Origin: an uncultured Collinsella sp.
Lineage (GTDB): Bacteria; Actinomycetota; Coriobacteriia; Coriobacteriales; Coriobacteriaceae
Direction of reading: 5' to 3'
Assembly (NCBI GenBank): GCA_900754275.1
Contig: CAAECF010000122.1
Coordinates: 1 to 5,933 of the forward strand
DNA length: 5,933 bases
Shown here: piece after piece, positions 1 to 3,626 of the stretch
Layout of the letters: every line of letters begins with the position of its first letter
How positions within the stretch are numbered: position 1 is the stretch's first letter
Notes under the pieces: model-generated
What the model was told of the DNA's origin: nothing
What the model saw: only the letters and a program-made list of their open reading frames with translations
The model's database searches: none
Position numbers and translations under genes: made by a program

Positions 1-233
1 ACAAGGGCGGCGGCTCCGGCGGAAGCAGCTCCAGCAGTGGCAAGGACCACGGCAATAACAAGCGCTCCGGAAAAGCGGGCGCGCCTGCGGGCACGGGCGA
101 CAGCAACGTCCCCCTAACCGCAGCCGCAGCAGCGCTCGCCGCAGTTGGTGCCGGCCTTGTCGCCTACAGCGCCCGCCGCACGGCGCTCGAAAAAGACACC
201 GCCAATGAGGACAATTCGGATAGGCCTCGCTAG
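1..233 (+). CDS. C-terminal fragment of a cell-surface protein with a sorting-signal-like anchor
   Basis: The frame beginning at base 3 is open from the window edge to a TAG at 231-233, giving 76 visible residues; the start lies outside the window. Visible residues 1-30 are a low-complexity Gly/Ser/Lys-rich linker typical of wall-spanning stalks. There follow PAGTGDSN at 28-35, a hydrophobic Ala/Leu/Val/Gly stretch at about 37-55, and an Arg-Arg pair at 58-59 before a charged tail. The order of TG(D) motif, hydrophobic segment and basic residues is the layout of LPXTG sortase substrates in Gram-positive bacteria, but the motif is degenerate: Leu is absent and there is one extra residue between Pro and Thr-Gly. 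It could be sortase-attached or simply held by the C-terminal membrane helix. The 17-residue charged tail after the Arg pair is longer than usual for sortase substrates. The function of the ectodomain cannot be judged from this fragment. Confidence 0.75.
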   Translation, partial: KGGGSGGSSSSSGKDHGNNKRSGKAGAPAGTGDSNVPLTAAAAALAAVGAGLVAYSARRTALEKDTANEDNSDRPR

Positions 234-280
234 CTCCTAGTTACTTTTGTGAGAGGCGCCGACTCGGCTCATCGAACATC

Positions 281-318
281 AAAATGGGCTGGTTCTGAAT
301 ACCCAGAGCCAGCCCATT
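281..318 (-). terminator. Rho-independent terminator of the Xre/membrane-protein unit
   Basis: Bases 283-297 and 304-318 form a 15-bp stem (one G-U wobble) around a 6-base loop. Read on the - strand, the stem begins 5 bases after the membrane-protein stop codon and is followed directly by TTTT (281-284 complement). This is the classical intrinsic terminator arrangement. On the + strand no T-run follows, so it is better assigned to the - strand unit, although such a strong stem between convergent genes may also slow transcription arriving from the surface-protein gene. Confidence 0.82.
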
Positions 319-323
319 GCGCA

Positions 324-908
324 TTAAATGTCGTCTGAGGAGTCGAGTTCTGCCTCGAGCTTGGCACGGCGTCTTTTCGCCGTGAAAAACGTTGCGCACA
401 GGACAGCAAACGTGGCCGCGAAAATCGTCGCACCGCAGAACACGCCCGTGGCCAGGTTCGCCAACCAAAAGACGCTTTCGAGCGGTACGATCTGCGCCTC
501 AGCGATACAGCGCATTGCGGCAATAACAAGCGCGAACGCTGCGCCGCTAAGACCGCTGACAAGCAGAAAATATCCAACAGGAAGATGCTCGGTTTGCCCA
601 AAACGATTGGTATCGACATAGCCCTTCCGCGTTTGCAGTCCTGCGCAAATCAACATCACGAGAATGAGCCACGAATACATGGCTGCCTCGAACGGCGTTG
701 CAAAGCCATGCGGCATTTCACTGGCGTCGCTGTGAACCCACGCAACCTGTCGAGCTATAAACTGGTAGAAAAAGATCATCAACATGCCAAACGAAAGCAG
801 CACGAAACCAATCTTGCAGATCTTCGCGTTCTCAGCCTCCAGGCGTTCATCCTTTGGGCCGGCATATTCACGCCACGTTTGCACGATTTTCAGATCTTCA
901 TATTTCAT
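324..908 (-). CDS. four-helix integral membrane protein of unknown function, partner of an Xre regulator
   Basis: The 194-residue product is not one I can name. Residues 1-30 are hydrophilic and charged, probably cytoplasmic. Hydrophobic segments at about 32-52, 73-93, 111-133 and 147-176 look like four membrane helices, and the C-terminus is strongly charged (AKRRR at 177-181, then an acidic end), also probably cytoplasmic. There is no signal peptide and no enzymatic motif that I recognise. The ATG at 906-908 is supported by a perfect AGGAGG five bases upstream. The gene follows the Xre-type regulator 918-1148 in the same direction, with 9 bases between stop and start, and is followed by a terminator, so the two form a closed bicistronic unit. 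Pairs of a roughly 70-residue Xre protein and a multi-helix membrane protein are common in Firmicutes and Actinobacteria, and the membrane member is usually uncharacterised. A role in sensing or stress at the membrane is a guess. Confidence 0.85.
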   Translation of the reverse strand: MKYEDLKIVQTWREYAGPKDERLEAENAKICKIGFVLLSFGMLMIFFYQFIARQVAWVHSDASEMPHGFATPFEAAMYSWLILVMLICAGLQTRKGYVDTNRFGQTEHLPVGYFLLVSGLSGAAFALVIAAMRCIAEAQIVPLESVFWLANLATGVFCGATIFAATFAVLCATFFTAKRRRAKLEAELDSSDDI

Positions 909-913
909 AGTGG

Positions 914-920
914 CCTCCTA
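914..920 (-). promoter_or_regulatory. Shine-Dalgarno that contains the stop codon of the upstream gene
   Basis: On the - strand the sequence TAGGAGG serves two genes: its TAG (918-920) ends the Xre reading frame and its AGGAGG is the ribosome-binding site of the membrane-protein gene, 5 bases before that ATG. This supports both the start at 908 and translational coupling between the two genes. Confidence 0.85.
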
Positions 921-1148
921 AAGAGCGTTAGGGTCGGCTTTGGTCTCGTCTTCCCAAAACAGATCGTTCAACGTCACGTGCAGCGCTTTGCAGATTGCCA
1001 CGCACAGGTTGAGCGTAGGGTTGTAACCGCCTGCTTCGATCAAGCCGATGGTTTGACGTGTAACGCCCACGGCCTGGGCCAAGTCGGCTTGCGAAAGGCC
1101 AGCCGCCGCGCGCGCCGCCTTCATGCGGAGGTTCTTTTTGCCCGGCAT
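918..1148 (-). CDS. small Xre/Cro-CI family helix-turn-helix transcriptional regulator
   Basis: The 76-residue protein is almost entirely one HTH_3-type domain. Residues 19-40 form the helix-turn-helix (GLSQADLAQAVGV, then TRQTIGLIEAG as the recognition helix), followed by the conserved YNPTLNLCVAICKAL (42-56) and VTLNDLFW (58-65) of the short Xre family found beside membrane-protein genes. It should bind DNA as a dimer and probably represses its own two-gene unit; no effector domain is present. I choose the ATG at 1146-1148 over the in-frame ATG at 1188-1190 for three reasons: an AAAGGAA Shine-Dalgarno lies at the right distance, the family normally begins a few residues before the NLRxKAARA segment, and the likely -10 box at 1202-1207 would leave almost no leader for the longer form. 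The stop codon overlaps the next gene's ribosome-binding site. Regulator identity is secure; the target is inferred. Confidence 0.9.
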   Translation of the reverse strand: MPGKKNLRMKAARAAAGLSQADLAQAVGVTRQTIGLIEAGGYNPTLNLCVAICKALHVTLNDLFWEDETKADPNAL

Positions 1149-1152
1149 AAAG

Positions 1153-1159
1153 TTCCTTT
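1153..1159 (-). promoter_or_regulatory. ribosome-binding site that sets the Xre regulator start
   Basis: Read on the - strand this is AAAGGAA, with its AAGGA core 5 bases before the ATG at 1148. The alternative upstream ATG at 1190 is preceded by a T-rich stretch with no purine-rich site, so this element decides for the 76-residue form. Confidence 0.75.
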
Positions 1160-1201
1160 CGTCATATTGGACAAATATCCGTTGCAACATGCCAGAAATA
1201 T

Positions 1202-1207
1202 ATTGTA
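1202..1207 (-). promoter_or_regulatory. probable -10 box of the Xre/membrane-protein unit
   Basis: The - strand reads TACAAT, five of six bases matching TATAAT, in an AT-rich setting. It would start transcription near 1195, giving a leader of about 47 bases before the ATG at 1148. No good -35 hexamer lies 16-18 bases upstream; that position falls inside the inverted repeat 1223-1257, which would fit a regulated, non-consensus promoter. Confidence 0.45.
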
Positions 1208-1222
1208 TCGACTAATTGATGT

Positions 1223-1257
1223 CTACTATATCTGTCATCGGTATACGGATATAGCAG
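1223..1257. promoter_or_regulatory. operator-like inverted repeat, possible Xre binding site
   Basis: CTACTATATC at 1223-1232 and GATATAGCAG at 1248-1257 are inverted copies matching at 9 of 10 positions, with a perfect CTATATC/GATATAG core and a 15-base spacer that itself contains the palindrome GTATAC (1241-1246). The left arm covers the expected -35 position of the probable promoter at 1202-1207. Xre-family repressors commonly bind such dyads over their own promoters, so autorepression is the likely role, but this is inferred from position and symmetry alone. Confidence 0.5.
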
Positions 1258-1272
1258 TTTCGATTCGTCATT

Positions 1273-1320
1273 CCATCTTGCTCGGGCAGAACCGACTCGG
1301 TTTTGTCCGAGCAAGATTGG
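1273..1320. repeat. long near-perfect hairpin without T-tract
   Basis: ATCTTGCTCGG (1275-1285) is perfectly inverted at 1307-1317. Inside it CAGAACCG (1287-1294) pairs with CGGTTTTG (1298-1305) around the 3-base loop ACT. Counting two G-U pairs, the stem is 20 bp with no internal gap, and CC/GG at the outer ends extend it past one bulged T. Neither strand has a T-run after the stem, so it is not an ordinary intrinsic terminator. It stands alone between the operator-like repeat and the parE leader. It may be a protein-binding palindrome, a REP-like element or a structured leader; the sequence does not decide. Confidence 0.75.
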
Positions 1321-1469
1321 GCATCCGCAAACTCATCGAATTTCTGAATCGTGTCACCCATAATCGTTCGATTTTGTTTAGTAAAACTAGGTCCCTATTA
1401 AATAAAATTCGTTTGTATCCAAATTTGTTTAACAATGCCGCGCTACCACTAAACACTATACCCGTTAAT

Positions 1470-1485
1470 TCGAACGATTGTTCGA
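1470..1485. promoter_or_regulatory. probable LexA (SOS) box upstream of parE-parC
   Basis: TCGAACGATTGTTCGA has perfect 6-base inverted arms around GATT. The LexA/DinR box of Bacillus and actinobacteria is CGAAC-RNRY-GTTCG; all ten arm bases match and only the third spacer base (T instead of a purine) deviates. It lies 98 bases before the parE start codon, a reasonable place for a site over or just downstream of the parE promoter. Such a site would place the topoisomerase operon under DNA-damage control. A partial relative, with GTTCGAT shared, lies at 1366-1372. Confidence 0.68.
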
Positions 1486-1560
1486 TGGATTTCGTGTTGG
1501 GTGGAATCGCCCAAGGGCTGGGCTATGCTACCTTGACTATCTATATGACTTAAACGCAGC

Positions 1561-1567
1561 AAAGGAG
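1561..1567 (+). promoter_or_regulatory. distant Shine-Dalgarno of parE
   Basis: AAAGGAG ends 16 bases before the ATG at 1584, farther than the usual 5-9. A weaker GAGAGAG (1572-1578) is at normal spacing. An in-frame TAA at 1551-1553 and the absence of another ATG, GTG or TTG between it and 1584 leave 1584 as the only plausible start, so initiation may be weak or depend on the purine-rich spacer. Confidence 0.5.
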
Positions 1568-1583
1568 CACCGAGAGAGCGAGT

Positions 1584-3581
1584 ATGGCAAAAAACACCGC
1601 AAACTATGGTAACGACAGTATCCGCCAGCTCAAGGACGAGGAGCGCGTACGCCTGCGCCCCGCCGTCATCTTTGGCTCGGACGGACTCGACGGTTGCGCG
1701 CATGCCGCCTTCGAGATCCTGTCCAACGCCGTTGACGAGGCGCGCCAGGGCTACGGCAAGCTCATCACCCTCACCGCCTTTCGCGATGGTTCTATTCAGG
1801 TAGAGGACAACGGCCGCGGCTGCCCGCTCGACTGGAACCCCTCCGAGAAGCGCTTTAACTGGGAGCTCGTCTTTTGCGAGCTCTATGCCGGCGGCAAGTA
1901 CAACAACAACCAGGGCGGCGACTACGACTTCTCGCTGGGCACCAACGGCCTGGGCTCGTGCGCGACCCAGTACGCCTCCGAGTACATGGACGTCACGGTT
2001 TGGCGCGACGGCAACAAGTACTCTCTGCACTTTAAGAAAGGCAAGGTCGTCGGCGCCAAAAAGAAGGCACTCGAGATCGAGCCCACAGACGAGGACCGCA
2101 CCGGTACCACCATCAAGTGGCGCCCCGATCTTGAGGTCTTTACCTCCATCAGCATTCCCCACGATTGGTATCGCGAGACCATGCGCCGCCAGGCCGTGGT
2201 CAACGCCAACGTGACCTTCCGTCTGCGTATCGAGGGCGACGATGGCGAGTTTTCCGAAGAGGACTTCTGCTATCCCAAGGGCATCGAGGACTATGTGCTC
2301 GAGAAGGTCGGTACCGACTACCTTACCGAGCCCTTCTTTATCGAGGCCGACCGCCGCGGTCGCGACCGCGAGGACCTGCCCGACTACAACGTAAAGATCA
2401 CCGCATGCATGTGCTTCTCGCGCACCCTCCAGATGCAGGAGTACTACCACAACTCCTCCTGGCTCGAGAACGGTGGCTCGCCGGAGAAAGCGGCTCGTAG
2501 CGCTCTGACTAGCGCCATCGATGCCTACATCAAGCAACAGGGCAAGTACAACAAAAACGAGAGCGGCATTAAGTGGCAGGACGTCCAAGACTGTCTGGTG
2601 CTGGTGACCAACTGCTTCTCCACCCAGACGTCCTACGAAAACCAGACCAAGAAGGCCATCAACAACCGCTTTATCCAGCAGGCCATGACTGCCTTCTTTA
2701 AGGAGCGCCTCTCGACCTACTTGATCGAGAACAAGGACGCCGCCAATAAGATCATGGAGCAGGTGCTCATCAACAAGCGCTCGCGCGAGAATGCCGAAAA
2801 GACGCGCCAGAGCATCAAAACCAACCTGCAGCAAAAGACCGATATGGCCAACCGCGTGCAAAAGTTCATCGATTGCCGCTCCAAGGACAAGAGCCGTCGC
2901 GAGATCTACATCGTAGAGGGCGACTCGGCAGCAGGCGCCATTCGCACGTCGCGCGATGCCGAGTTCCAGGGCGTTATGCCCGTCCGCGGTAAGATCCTCA
3001 ACTGCCTAAAGGAAGATTATCCGCGCATCTTTAAGTCCGACATCATCATGGACCTTATGCGCGTGTTGGGCTGCGGCGTGGAGATCAAAGACAAGCGCAT
3101 CAAGAACCTTGGCGCCTTTGACCTGGACAATCTCAACTGGAACAAGGTCATCATCTGTACGGACGCCGACGTCGACGGTTACCACATTCGCATGCTCGTG
3201 CTCACCATGCTCTATCGACTGGTGCCCACGCTTATCGACGAGGGCTACGTGTATATCGCCGAGTCGCCGCTCTACGAGATCAACTGCAAAGAGAAGACCT
3301 ACTTTGCCTACACCGAGCTCGAGAAAAACGGCATCCTCAAAGAGATCGGCGACCAGAAGTGTTCCATCAACCGCTCCAAGGGTCTTGGTGAAAACGATCC
3401 TGACATGATGTGGCTCACCACCATGAACCCCGAGACGCGCCGCCTAATCAAGGTGGAACCCGAGGACGTCACCAAGATGGAAACCATGTTCAACCTGTTG
3501 CTGGGCAACGACGAGGCAGGCCGCAAGCGCCACATCTCCGAGCACGGCAAGGAATACCTGGACCAGCTGGACCTGCAATAG
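1584..3581 (+). CDS. parE: type IIA DNA topoisomerase subunit B (topoisomerase IV ParE-like)
   Basis: The 665-residue protein is the ATPase and Toprim subunit of a type IIA topoisomerase; it binds ATP, dimerises as the entry gate and supplies the metal site for DNA cleavage. The GHKL ATPase domain (about 20-210) shows FEILSNAVDEA with the general-base Glu44 and Mg-binding Asn48, DNGRG at 75-79, AGGKY at 102-106, and the ATP-lid motif GTNGLGS at 119-125, where Asn121 stands in place of the usual His. The transducer domain carries QTK at 354-356, which contacts the gamma phosphate. The Toprim domain has EGDSAAG (445-451), PVRGKILN (466-473) and TDADVDG (526-532) with the acidic metal ligands intact; KGLGE follows at 599-603. 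Length is normal for ParE/GyrB and no GyrB-type insertion is apparent. The parC gene follows in the same frame after 45 bases. GyrB-like is the alternative label; pairing with a ParC-type A subunit favours topoisomerase IV. Confidence 0.9.
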   Translation: MAKNTANYGNDSIRQLKDEERVRLRPAVIFGSDGLDGCAHAAFEILSNAVDEARQGYGKLITLTAFRDGSIQVEDNGRGCPLDWNPSEKRFNWELVFCELYAGGKYNNNQGGDYDFSLGTNGLGSCATQYASEYMDVTVWRDGNKYSLHFKKGKVVGAKKKALEIEPTDEDRTGTTIKWRPDLEVFTSISIPHDWYRETMRRQAVVNANVTFRLRIEGDDGEFSEEDFCYPKGIEDYVLEKVGTDYLTEPFFIEADRRGRDREDLPDYNVKITACMCFSRTLQMQEYYHNSSWLENGGSPEKAARSALTSAIDAYIKQQGKYNKNESGIKWQDVQDCLVLVTNCFSTQTSYENQTKKAINNRFIQQAMTAFFKERLSTYLIENKDAANKIMEQVLINKRSRENAEKTRQSIKTNLQQKTDMANRVQKFIDCRSKDKSRREIYIVEGDSAAGAIRTSRDAEFQGVMPVRGKILNCLKEDYPRIFKSDIIMDLMRVLGCGVEIKDKRIKNLGAFDLDNLNWNKVIICTDADVDGYHIRMLVLTMLYRLVPTLIDEGYVYIAESPLYEINCKEKTYFAYTELEKNGILKEIGDQKCSINRSKGLGENDPDMMWLTTMNPETRRLIKVEPEDVTKMETMFNLLLGNDEAGRKRHISEHGKEYLDQLDLQ

Positions 3582-3616
3582 CAGCAAATCGATAACGACG
3601 GCCCACAAGAAGTTCA

Positions 3617-3622
3617 AGAGGA
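3617..3622 (+). promoter_or_regulatory. ribosome-binding site that sets the GTG start of parC
   Basis: AGAGGA ends 4 bases before the GTG at 3627-3629. No ATG occurs in this frame between the parE stop and this GTG. The site lies in the 45-base spacer 3582-3626, which has no stop codon in the parE/parC frame. Confidence 0.7.
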
Positions 3623-3626
3623 AATC

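Larger units (their letters stand above)
1149..1583. other. intergenic regulatory region between divergent transcription units
   Basis: This stretch holds no convincing gene; reading frames across it lack the codon bias and the ribosome-binding sites of the neighbouring genes. The middle (about 1340-1470) is clearly AT-richer than the flanks. From left to right it contains the Xre leader and probable -10 box, an operator-like inverted repeat (1223-1257), a long hairpin (1275-1317), a small palindrome AATCG-TT-CGATT (1362-1373), the LexA-type box (1470-1485), and a weak Shine-Dalgarno before parE. I could not fix the parE promoter. TTAACA at 1429-1434 with ACTATA at 1455-1460 is one possibility but has a 20-base spacer, longer than the usual 16-18. 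Confidence 0.6.

Noticed and set aside
258..268. GCCGACTCGGC as a second terminator stem for the surface-protein gene
   Set aside because: The palindrome has a one-base centre that cannot form a stable hairpin loop without losing pairs, and no T-run follows.
1149..1190. 14-residue N-terminal extension of the Xre regulator from the ATG at 1190
   Set aside because: It has no Shine-Dalgarno, the extension is not typical of the family, and the probable -10 box would leave only about 5 bases of leader.
1275..1317. The long hairpin as an intrinsic terminator
   Set aside because: There is no T-run after the stem on either strand and no gene ends nearby.
1533..1538. TTGACT as a -35 box for parE
   Set aside because: No acceptable -10 hexamer lies 16-18 bases downstream; that position falls just before the ribosome-binding site and reads GC-rich.
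585..1553. 322-codon open frame on the + strand across the Xre and membrane-protein genes and the intergenic region
   Set aside because: It runs antisense to two genes with good ribosome-binding sites and clear protein features, and continues through AT-rich non-coding sequence; the product looks like no protein family.
1449..2861. 470-codon open frame on the - strand opposite parE
   Set aside because: It is antisense to a protein with all expected type IIA motifs. Its Leu/Val/Ala/Gly-rich composition is what the reverse complement of high-GC codons gives, and it has no recognisable domain.
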